A DNA stretch of 64,000 nt from CAZWVI01 sp964637165 (GTDB lineage Bacteria > Planctomycetota > UBA1135): positions 20,319 to 84,318 of the forward strand of contig CAZWVI010000011.1 in the NCBI GenBank assembly GCA_964637165.1, read 5' to 3'. The translations under genes were made by a program, and so were the position numbers. The notes beneath the pieces are model-generated. The model did no database searches and was not told the origin of the DNA. It worked only from the letters and a program-made list of their open reading frames with translations. This document shows, piece by piece, positions 27,561 to 35,330 of the stretch; position 1 is the first letter of the stretch; every line of letters starts with the position of its first letter.

Positions 27561-28514
27561 ATGGTTCGCCCTCAACTACTTGACCAATACGTGGAAAGCC
27601 CCGCAAATGCGGGGAGTTTTCCGCCACTTTGGGAAAACATTTTTTCCGCTGCTGCGCCACTAAAAGTCGAAGTCGGCTTTGGTAGCGGCGAATATTTGGC
27701 GTGGTGGGCGGCCAACGAAACTCAGAGCAACTTTGTGGGCATTGAATTGCCGCATGAGGGAATCATCAAGGCCAGTCGCGCCGCCTCCTTGGAAAAGTGT
27801 GACAACATTCGCTTGGTTCGCGGTGATGCTCGCTACTTGCTGCGTGAATTGTTCGCGCCAGCCAGCGTCCAAAAGGTGTTAATGCAATTCCCCATGCCCT
27901 GGCCGAAGGAAAAGCATGCTAAGCATCGGGTTAGCAATTCGCGCTTCACTGAAACTCTAGCCGACATTTTAATAGTTGGCGGTGAGTTTGAATTAGTTAC
28001 CGATCAAGAATGGTACGCACGCGAAGCGTGGGAGCATTTTGCCGCTGATGATTGCTTTACCTTAAGTGAGCTTGAAGTAAACCCCGAGCGACCGTTCCGT
28101 ACTCGTTACGAAAGCAAGTGGCTTGAAGAGGGGCGTTCAATTTTTCGATTCACCGCCACGCTAAAATCAAATCGTCTAGCTAAACGCTTAATTAGCTGCG
28201 CTGAAATGCACCACGTTCACATTGAAAATAATTTAACTTCAGCTTCCATTTCATCTTTAAAAGGGTTTAGCGTTCGCGGCCAAGCATGTGTCGGAGAAAT
28301 AAAAGAAGTCTTGGCAGGCGAAACGAGTTGGCTGTTGAAGGTAGTCAGCTCTGATGATTCATTCAGTCAATTCTTCGGATTGCGTTTGGTTGACCGCGGT
28401 GATGGCAAATGGTTGTTAAAGGTCGATGAACATCCACGACCTTATCCAACACCAGCGGTGCGATTTTTAATCGAAGAACTTGGCGAAAAATTAAATTCGC
28501 TTACTCTTCAGTAA
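27561..28514 (+). CDS. trmB: tRNA (guanine-N7)-methyltransferase TrmB-like, with altered motif
   Basis: The 317-residue protein has the TrmB SAM fold: EVGFGSGEYLAWWA, FVGIELPHEG, LVTDQEWYAREAW and TRYESKWLEEG. It should methylate G46 of tRNAs. The normally invariant PDPWPK reads PMPWPKEKH here, so the Asp equivalent to E. coli D144 is Met and the Arg equivalent to R154 is His. About 110 C-terminal residues extend past the usual 210-240. The ATG at 27561 is preferred to the TTG at 27555. Overlaps the next convergent gene by 14 bases. Confidence 0.82.
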   Translation: MVRPQLLDQYVESPANAGSFPPLWENIFSAAAPLKVEVGFGSGEYLAWWAANETQSNFVGIELPHEGIIKASRAASLEKCDNIRLVRGDARYLLRELFAPASVQKVLMQFPMPWPKEKHAKHRVSNSRFTETLADILIVGGEFELVTDQEWYAREAWEHFAADDCFTLSELEVNPERPFRTRYESKWLEEGRSIFRFTATLKSNRLAKRLISCAEMHHVHIENNLTSASISSLKGFSVRGQACVGEIKEVLAGETSWLLKVVSSDDSFSQFFGLRLVDRGDGKWLLKVDEHPRPYPTPAVRFLIEELGEKLNSLTLQ

Positions 28515-29946
28515 GCTGTAGACAAATCCGGCGCTGGACTGGTTCGGTATTTTTCTCGGTTTCATAGACCATCGCCAATACCCGTTTACCAGTTCCCACC
28601 GCTGTTGATTCAAACAGGTCAACAGCAGGACGGCGAGGGTTATTGCCCATGGTGACAACTGTTTGCATTTGATTTGGCGGATTAACTCCCCAAGTAATCA
28701 TTTGTTCCTCAGTGCCATCAGGGAAGTGGCCGGCCACACACAGAAGTAGATCATCACCGTGTACTGGAACCGGTCTGGTCGAAGACCACCCGGTGGGGTC
28801 GGGGAAGCCGCCGTCAGAGATAACCACCGAGCCAGGTTGATCGGCACTAAGAAATTTAATGTGCTTATAGAAAACCGCGGCGTCTGAGGTGGGGAAATCG
28901 TAAAGCTCAGCAAAAGCTAAAGAAACACTATTTACTTGGTCGTAGTGTGAGGTCGCGAGGTTGGGACGGCGTACGACTTGATTGCTGCTAGTTCCTTCGA
29001 ATGTCATCTCTTCTAACACATGAAGGCCGCCGTTTTTGTAGCGATAACGATTCAAGTGAATCTTTCCGGTATCAACCGAAACGCCATGCCCAGCTATTCG
29101 AAAATCTTCCCATGCGACAACTAAATTGTCGAAATCATCTTCAACTACATCAACTAACACTCGGCCGCCGGCAACAAGGTCATCGCGATTGTCAACGTAG
29201 ATGTCAGATTCCAAAATAATTGTCGCACCAATCGATGGGGTTGGACTGCGGAAATCAAGAGTGCAAGCACGCAGTTCATATTCACGTTTACGCGCCTTCG
29301 AAAAAGTTTCGTGGGCGTAAAATACCGCGGCGAAATCACTAAGTCCGACTCCGCCGCGAATTCGAACTAAATCAGGCATCAGTCCCGCTGACCCGCCAGT
29401 TACGTTTGGGTCGGCCACCCAACCAAGGCCAGGAGCCTGTGAATTAATGGTTACCGTTTGGTCAGGGTTAACAATGATTTGTGCACACTCAAGCTGCGCT
29501 TGGTGGGTGGTCACATCTAAGCGCGGCCAACTCACAACGAAATTCTTTCCAACAGAAATAACATCTGGTTTATTACACATATCAGTACCACCTAACTCCC
29601 CTAAACGTGGATTGCCAAGAATTAAGATGTCAGCCCGGTAAGGGTGTTGCCAGGAATCCCAAGTTAAGCGCGGGATAAATATTCCTTGAATCCCCTTGGT
29701 CGCTATCCCATTTGCCAATGCACCGCAATTCCAAGCCACAAAGATGTCGCCCTGATTGTTGGTTGCAACTACCGCGTGGTCGGCCGACGGCGCGATATTT
29801 GGCAAAATAATGGTCTGATCAAAAGTGAAATCAGATTGAGCGGTGAGCTTGGCAGTTGCAATTGATGCAACTACGCAAGTAGTGAAAAATCTTCGTAACT
29901 TAAGCTTGGAAGACTGCGAGAAAAATTCCGTGAAAGTGGTCGCCAT
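28501..29946 (-). CDS. Tandem secreted paralogue 1 of 3, unknown function
   Basis: A 481-residue protein with a hydrophobic segment near residues 21-35 (TTCVVASIATAKLTAQ). It shares a set of blocks with the next two genes: HAVVATNNQGDIFVAW, CNKPDVISVGKNFVVSWPR, GLMPDLVRIRG, VEDDFDNLVVAWEDF near 268 and RRPNLATS. The repeated DNQGD..VAW phrases resemble beta-propeller blades, but I recognise no family. The ATG at 29946 lies 47 bases inside the end of the upstream paralogue; no better start was seen. Confidence 0.7.
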   Translation of the reverse strand: MATTFTEFFSQSSKLKLRRFFTTCVVASIATAKLTAQSDFTFDQTIILPNIAPSADHAVVATNNQGDIFVAWNCGALANGIATKGIQGIFIPRLTWDSWQHPYRADILILGNPRLGELGGTDMCNKPDVISVGKNFVVSWPRLDVTTHQAQLECAQIIVNPDQTVTINSQAPGLGWVADPNVTGGSAGLMPDLVRIRGGVGLSDFAAVFYAHETFSKARKREYELRACTLDFRSPTPSIGATIILESDIYVDNRDDLVAGGRVLVDVVEDDFDNLVVAWEDFRIAGHGVSVDTGKIHLNRYRYKNGGLHVLEEMTFEGTSSNQVVRRPNLATSHYDQVNSVSLAFAELYDFPTSDAAVFYKHIKFLSADQPGSVVISDGGFPDPTGWSSTRPVPVHGDDLLLCVAGHFPDGTEEQMITWGVNPPNQMQTVVTMGNNPRRPAVDLFESTAVGTGKRVLAMVYETEKNTEPVQRRICLQLTEE

Positions 29947-31306
29947 TGCTATTGGTGAAATCAATTTCAAAACAAAGTGGAAGGACACGTTGTCCGAGGG
30001 GATGAGTTTGGTTCTCGAGTAAATCGAGGGCCGGACGAATGGGGAGCCAGTTGTCCAACGGTATGTCAATTATTCTACTCCCATTAGTCGCATCTAGGGC
30101 GATCATTTTAGAAGTGTTTGCGTCGACGAATTCACTAACGCCATAAAATAATTTTTCGCCCTGAATGCAGGTTGGGCGGCGTTCTTCGGCATTTGGCCAA
30201 TTTGGATAGTTAGCACTTTGGAAGTTAATCGCGCTACTCGTAAAACTCAACAATCCATATTCAGTGCGCGGGTCGCTACCGTCTGCTTCGCAATCAATCC
30301 ATGCAATTGAAATCGTATTTTTTGAATCGGCGCGACTAGAGGATAAATTTGGCCGCCGTTGACGGTCGCCTAAATCACTGCCACTTATTTCAAGTCGGCC
30401 GTTCACGATTAGGCCAGTTGCCTTTTTTTTAAAACTGGTAATGACCAATTTGCCAACATCAGTCACTGCACCGCGACTTGCATTTGCAAATTCCTCCCAC
30501 GCCACAACTAGGTTTCCAATATCATCTTCGACTACGTCGGGGAGCAACATGCCGCCGCCTGGGTAGCCTCCGGTGAAATCGACCGGCAATTGGTCGGCGG
30601 CCACAATCGGACCTTGGACGAGCGGCGGGCTTTGGCGAAAATCAATGGTTGCGCAGCGCAAGTCAAAGTCGCGCTCATCGCCGGAGCTGCGCGAAATATG
30701 GGCATAAAAAACAGCCGCCAATCCTTCACGCGCAACTTGTGGGTTAGTCGATTGGTAAGCAAGTCGCACCCCATCAGGCATGCCACCCGATTCGCCGGGA
30801 TAAAAGTCATGATCAACAACGTAGCCGTGACCAGGTGTTGGTGCGTCAACAAAGGCATTTCCGAGCTGGTCAACCACGATGTGAACGGCCTCAAGTTCGG
30901 CGTTTTGCGGACCGTTCAATATTCTTGGAAAGAAAACTACAAAGTCATGGCCAAGTGAAACCACATCAGGCTTGTGGCAACGCTCGGTTTCGCCCGAGGG
31001 CGCAACACCCGGTTCCCCAATCAACCAAAGTAAAGTCTTTGGCGGAATGGTCCATTGGTTGGTGTTGTCACGTTTAATGAACGCGGCTTCAACTTGTTTG
31101 GTTTTGACTCCGTTAACAGTAACCGCTGAACTCCATGTAACCAGAAGGTCGCCGCGGTCATTGCATGCAACAGTAGCATGGGTTGAAGATTTACCGAGCA
31201 TCGGCAAGCCATTTACATCTCCCCAAGTGAATGCTTGTTGAGCGTTAAGTTTAAGAACCAACACTCCCGAGACTAAGCAGAAGCGTAAGATTGCGGTTAA
31301 TTTCAT
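29900..31306 (-). CDS. Tandem secreted paralogue 2 of 3, unknown function
   Basis: A 468-residue protein with a signal peptide (MKLTAILRFCLVSGVLVLKL). Shared blocks are HATVACNDRGDLLVTW, CHKPDVVSLGHDFVVFFPR, GGMPDGVRL, VEDDIGNLVVAWEEF near 257 and RRPNLSSS. The ATG at 31306 overlaps the stop of paralogue 3 (ATGA) and opens the signal peptide, so the earlier in-frame start at 31390 is not used. No catalytic motif is evident. Confidence 0.75.
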   Translation of the reverse strand: MKLTAILRFCLVSGVLVLKLNAQQAFTWGDVNGLPMLGKSSTHATVACNDRGDLLVTWSSAVTVNGVKTKQVEAAFIKRDNTNQWTIPPKTLLWLIGEPGVAPSGETERCHKPDVVSLGHDFVVFFPRILNGPQNAELEAVHIVVDQLGNAFVDAPTPGHGYVVDHDFYPGESGGMPDGVRLAYQSTNPQVAREGLAAVFYAHISRSSGDERDFDLRCATIDFRQSPPLVQGPIVAADQLPVDFTGGYPGGGMLLPDVVEDDIGNLVVAWEEFANASRGAVTDVGKLVITSFKKKATGLIVNGRLEISGSDLGDRQRRPNLSSSRADSKNTISIAWIDCEADGSDPRTEYGLLSFTSSAINFQSANYPNWPNAEERRPTCIQGEKLFYGVSEFVDANTSKMIALDATNGSRIIDIPLDNWLPIRPALDLLENQTHPLGQRVLPLCFEIDFTNSNGDHFHGIFLAVFQA

Positions 31307-32748
31307 ATGCGAAATAATCTCAAGAAAATTTGTGAAGGCGAAGATGTATTGAGTTGTCCTTCCCAGCAAACTGCCACTAAACGCGACCACTTACTGCCTG
31401 GAGTTGCACCTGGTAATTTGCGTAAAGCTGCGGCGCAGCGCCATGGTTCTACGGATTGGCTAAAGAGTTCATTAATAACACTTCGATTATTACCGCAAAT
31501 GCCAATTGCCTTGCGAGTTGATGCGGGCAGGAATGCTGAAAAAAGTAATCCGCGAAATGCTGCATCATGTAGCACCACCGGCAGGGCATCAGAGCGGTTA
31601 TTGTTGTTGGGGAACCTGTTATTAATCGCGACTACGTTGCCAACGCCAGCTTGGCCTTGGAATTCAACTTCGTAATAACTGATATCGTCATCGCCGCCAC
31701 CGTTGGTTAATCGCAGCCAAGCCAGTGAAACAGTGTTTTTCGGGTCGGTTTTGCTCGTGGCCAAGCTGGGTCGTCTTAAACGCAGTCCAGAGTTTGGATT
31801 AGTGCGAAAAGTACGGCTGTCAAGTGCGAGGTAATTCCCGAAGTCTTCGCGAAAGCGAATTAGCTTGATGGCACTCGTTTCTGATTGTGCGGCTCCGTGC
31901 CCAGGCAAAACATATTCTTCAAAGGCACAAATCAAGTTGCCATAATCGTCTTCAACCAAGTCTGGAAGGACGCGACCACCCATGTGGGTGCCACTGATAT
32001 CTGCATCAACTGCAGTTTGTGCGCAGACAAAAATCGGTCCTAGGGTAGGTGGAGTTTGCGACCAGTCAATGTCGCGGCAACGAAGGTCGTAGTCGAGTTC
32101 CAAAGTCGAGCCCTGCCCAACAGCTGCAAACTCATGTGCATAAACAACCGAAGCGGTGTTGGGGCGTGTTGAGCGAGTCGCCAAATCTGGCATTAAGCCA
32201 GCATGACCAGGAGTTAGCAAGTGGCTAAGAGCAGGGTCGTCTTCATCCAAAACCCAGCCTTCTCCGGTTTGGGCTTGGTTGACCGACCAAATGCCGGTAA
32301 CTAGATCCTGCTCGATTAGCGCGCCCTCAAGTCGGGCACGGTTATTGACTAGATCAATGCGCGGCCAGCAAACCATAAAATCGCCGCCAATCGCCACCAC
32401 GTCAGGTTTTTGGCATTTCTCGTGGGTGTCCAAAATGGCCAAACTTGGGTCACCGAGTAGAAAAGTGCGCAATTGGTTGGGCTTGCTCCATTGATACAGC
32501 TGACCCCGCGGTATGACTGCGGCCTCGACTTGACGTTGGTTGCCGGTGCTTGGCCGCACGTGCCAGGCGACGCAAACGTCACCCTGATTATTGATGGCGA
32601 CCGTGGCGTGATCGGTCTCTGGTGCGCCAGCTAGGGTATAACTTCCCAGCGAGGGAATTATTATTTCATCGCCCAAGCCAAAACTCGCTTGGGCGAGAAT
32701 GGTTGGCGTAGTTGCACAAAACAGGCAAAGGGTGGGGAGAAGGCGCAT
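31303..32748 (-). CDS. Tandem secreted paralogue 3 of 3, unknown function
   Basis: A 481-residue protein with a signal peptide (LLPTLCLFCATTPTILAQ) and the shared blocks HATVAINNQGDVCVAW, CQKPDVVAIGGDFMVCWPR, GLMPDLATRS, VEDDYGNLICAFEEY near 264 and RRPSLATS. It is the first of the three in transcription order. A TAAAAT hexamer (32756-32761) ends 7 bases before the ATG. Similar lengths (481, 468, 481 residues) and block order indicate tandem duplication followed by deep divergence. Confidence 0.75.
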   Translation of the reverse strand: MRLLPTLCLFCATTPTILAQASFGLGDEIIIPSLGSYTLAGAPETDHATVAINNQGDVCVAWHVRPSTGNQRQVEAAVIPRGQLYQWSKPNQLRTFLLGDPSLAILDTHEKCQKPDVVAIGGDFMVCWPRIDLVNNRARLEGALIEQDLVTGIWSVNQAQTGEGWVLDEDDPALSHLLTPGHAGLMPDLATRSTRPNTASVVYAHEFAAVGQGSTLELDYDLRCRDIDWSQTPPTLGPIFVCAQTAVDADISGTHMGGRVLPDLVEDDYGNLICAFEEYVLPGHGAAQSETSAIKLIRFREDFGNYLALDSRTFRTNPNSGLRLRRPSLATSKTDPKNTVSLAWLRLTNGGGDDDISYYEVEFQGQAGVGNVVAINNRFPNNNNRSDALPVVLHDAAFRGLLFSAFLPASTRKAIGICGNNRSVINELFSQSVEPWRCAAALRKLPGATPGSKWSRLVAVCWEGQLNTSSPSQIFLRLFRI

Positions 32749-32755
32749 TTTTTTG

Positions 32756-32761
32756 ATTTTA
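32756..32761 (-). promoter_or_regulatory. -10-like element of the tandem paralogue operon
   Basis: TAAAAT ends 7 bases upstream of the paralogue 3 ATG with a run of A between; fits a leaderless promoter. No clear -35. Confidence 0.4.
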
Positions 32762-32866
32762 TCGAGTTTACCCTATAAATGACGGCTCGTCAGCGCTTTG
32801 AGTGCCGTATTTTATGGCGAATTGCCTGGAAAACTCCGCCACCGCCGTAGCGCAAATCAAGATTTC

Positions 32867-33973
32867 ATGATGCGCGAAGATCAGCAGCATAATTGCTTGC
32901 CGCTGATGGACTCCGCAGCGTTAAATGCTCAGTTGCCACGCGCTCTTTTGCTCAGTGGTGAGCTTGAGGCGCGTGACTACTTTGAGCTTTCAATTGTCGA
33001 GCAGTGGCGATTAATGGGCACAATGTTGCTGGAGCATGCGCGCGAGGCCGATGACCCTTTGCAGCCAGCCTTGTTGCTGTCGCAAAACCCCGAAGCGCGG
33101 GTGCGTTTTCATAGCTGCGGTTTGCTTGCACAAATTTTGTTGGAACAGCCAACGCTTGCACTACACCATTTGTTGCCATTGGCCGGTGACAGCGACCGCC
33201 GCGTGAGCGAAGCCGCGCAAGCATTTGGCTTGCGCCCTTTATTGCAAAAACATGGTGCGGAGATGGTCAGCCTGCTGTTGCCGTGGACCGAACATGAATT
33301 GCCGCATGTGCGCCGCGCCGTCGTCGAAGCCGCGCGCCCTCGCGGTATGTGGGTTAGCCAACTTAAGTGGGCGGTTGATGCGCCAGCACTTTTATTGCCG
33401 CTACTTGAAGAGTTACGTTTTGAATCTGAGTCTTACCCAGCCAATGCGGTTGGCAATAGTTTAAACGACATTTCTAAAAACCATCCCAAATTAGTGATGG
33501 ATGTTTTGGCAAGTTGGTTGGCCGAAGTTAATCCCGGCGAGCAACTTGATCGGATTGTTAGTAAAGGAATTCGCACATTAATAAAACAGGGCAATCCTGC
33601 GGCAATGCGTTTATGCGGTTTCGATGAATTAAAAGTGGAAGTTGATGGAGAAATCCGTGACGTAGATAGTGTCCGCCCGAACAGTGCCATTAACTTTGTT
33701 TTGAATATTCATAATCAAGGCCGCGCCGCCGATGCAAAGTTAGTTTATGAAATAAGCACCACCGGAAAAAAATTCAACCGGCCGCGGCGGCATAAATTTC
33801 AGTCAAAGACTTTGCGCTTGCCAAGCCGTGATACCCTGACTGTGCGTTGCCGTGAACGCATTTATGACCAAAAGGCCGCCAAATTAATTGACGGAGTCGG
33901 GGCAGTCAAATGTTGGCTAAATGGGCAGGAAGTGATTGATATGCCCTTTTACTTACAGCGCAAGCGAAAGTAG
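32867..33973 (+). CDS. DNA alkylation repeat (AlkC/AlkD-like) protein
   Basis: The 368-residue protein has HEAT-like helical repeats with phrases typical of DNA alkylation repeat glycosylases: NAVGNSLNDISKNHPKLVMD and KGIRTLIKQGNPAAMRL. A beta-rich C-terminal part follows (about residue 255 on), similar to the Ig-like domain of AlkC. These enzymes excise alkylated purines. The ATG at 32867 is chosen; an in-frame TTG at 32798 would add 23 residues. It converges on the aminotransferase gene. Confidence 0.75.
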   Translation: MMREDQQHNCLPLMDSAALNAQLPRALLLSGELEARDYFELSIVEQWRLMGTMLLEHAREADDPLQPALLLSQNPEARVRFHSCGLLAQILLEQPTLALHHLLPLAGDSDRRVSEAAQAFGLRPLLQKHGAEMVSLLLPWTEHELPHVRRAVVEAARPRGMWVSQLKWAVDAPALLLPLLEELRFESESYPANAVGNSLNDISKNHPKLVMDVLASWLAEVNPGEQLDRIVSKGIRTLIKQGNPAAMRLCGFDELKVEVDGEIRDVDSVRPNSAINFVLNIHNQGRAADAKLVYEISTTGKKFNRPRRHKFQSKTLRLPSRDTLTVRCRERIYDQKAAKLIDGVGAVKCWLNGQEVIDMPFYLQRKRK

Positions 33974-33986
33974 GAGAGCTAATTAT

Positions 33987-35318
33987 TTAACTCAGACTTT
34001 GCAGCGCTTTTACTAAGCGCGGTAAAGCCTCGTCAATGTCGGACTTGGCGACCGCCCCAACACTTGCGCGGAACCAACCATCTTCATCTTCTTCGGCAAC
34101 TCCAAATGCGTTAAATGGAACCAGAGCAAAGTTTGCTGCCTGCAACAAAAATGAACGAATGTCATCGTTGTTGTCTAAGCGTTTTCCTTCAGCGGTGGTC
34201 ATGCCGGCAATTTGGAATTGCACCGACATGTAAATTGCTCCTTGCGGTTCAATAAAGTTTACCGGTAAGCCATCGGTTTTTAATTGAGCGAAGACCTCGT
34301 GCAGAGCGTCGAGACGTTGGCGAACGTTGGCAATCATTAGCTGATCCCACTCCGCAACAGCTTCGCCGTCACGTAAGAAGTTTGCGGTTGCCTGTTGCAC
34401 TGGCTTAGGTGCCCAAGCGCCGATGTGGGTGAGCAGCGCAGTCATTTTGCGGGTGATGGCGGTTGGTCCAAACATCCAGCCGCAGCGTAATCCGGTGGCG
34501 GCCATGCCTTTAGAGATTCCGTCAGTATGAATTACGTAAGGTGCGGCTTCGGGTACTAATTGCACTGGCGAATAATGCTCGTGCCCTGGAAAAACCAAGG
34601 AACGGTAGATTTGGTCAAACAACATATAAAGTGGTTTGTCCCCGTTTTGTTCACGACGAGTATTTTCCTCGACCAACATTTGGCCAAAGTCGGCAACCAT
34701 TTGCTTTGACATCACTCCACCCGAGGGGTTTTGCGGGGTGTTCAACACCAACAAACGTGCCTCGCTAATGTGCGGTCGCAATAAATCAACGGTCGGTTGG
34801 AAAGCATCTTCAGGGCGACATTGAATGCCCATTACTTGGCATTGATTGGTGTCACGATAATTATGGTTGTTCCAACTTGGCAAAGGGCACAGTACTAACT
34901 CGCCGGGGTCAACCAATAAACGGTAGGTCGAGTAAAGAGTTGGACGACCACCGGAGACGATGGTGATGGCCTCAAGCGGGTACTCCATGTTCTGGGTGCG
35001 TGCAATGTGTAAACGCACCGCTTCGCGTAAATCCCAAATCCCAGCCGGTGGCGGATAATTGGTGTCGCCGTGGCCGACTGCGGCTAGAAGTTCCTGAGTC
35101 AATCGAGTCGGAATCGGAAACTCGCGTGGAGAAAAATCTCCAACGGTCATGTTGGCAACATTCTCGCCGCGCCCAAGTAATTCGCGGATTTCGTTGGCAA
35201 TCTGCAAAATCGATGAACCGGCCATCGACTTGGCCATGGTCGAAAGGCCGCGTGCGGCCACAATATCTCCGCATTCAGCAGAAATTCGTACTAGCTTGGC
35301 GGGGGAGTCCACAGTCAC
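33987..35318 (-). CDS. Pyridoxal-phosphate aminotransferase, class I/II
   Basis: The 443-residue fold-type I aminotransferase has TNYPPPAGIWDLREAV, the Asn of NTPQNPSGGV, the Asp of MLFDQIYRS and the PLP Lys in DGISKGMAATGLRCGW. It resembles aspartate/aromatic aminotransferases; the substrate cannot be fixed from sequence. The GTG start lies 10 bases from the amidohydrolase stop. A TAAAAT hexamer (35325-35330), overlapping that stop codon, ends 6 bases before the GTG. Confidence 0.88.
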   Translation of the reverse strand: MTVDSPAKLVRISAECGDIVAARGLSTMAKSMAGSSILQIANEIRELLGRGENVANMTVGDFSPREFPIPTRLTQELLAAVGHGDTNYPPPAGIWDLREAVRLHIARTQNMEYPLEAITIVSGGRPTLYSTYRLLVDPGELVLCPLPSWNNHNYRDTNQCQVMGIQCRPEDAFQPTVDLLRPHISEARLLVLNTPQNPSGGVMSKQMVADFGQMLVEENTRREQNGDKPLYMLFDQIYRSLVFPGHEHYSPVQLVPEAAPYVIHTDGISKGMAATGLRCGWMFGPTAITRKMTALLTHIGAWAPKPVQQATANFLRDGEAVAEWDQLMIANVRQRLDALHEVFAQLKTDGLPVNFIEPQGAIYMSVQFQIAGMTTAEGKRLDNNDDIRSFLLQAANFALVPFNAFGVAEEDEDGWFRASVGAVAKSDIDEALPRLVKALQSLS

Positions 35319-35324
35319 CCAGAG

Positions 35325-35330
35325 ATTTTA
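35325..35330 (-). promoter_or_regulatory. -10-like element of the aminotransferase gene
   Basis: TAAAAT includes the TAA stop of the upstream amidohydrolase gene and ends 6 bases before the GTG start, so +1 could fall on the start codon. Confidence 0.4.
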
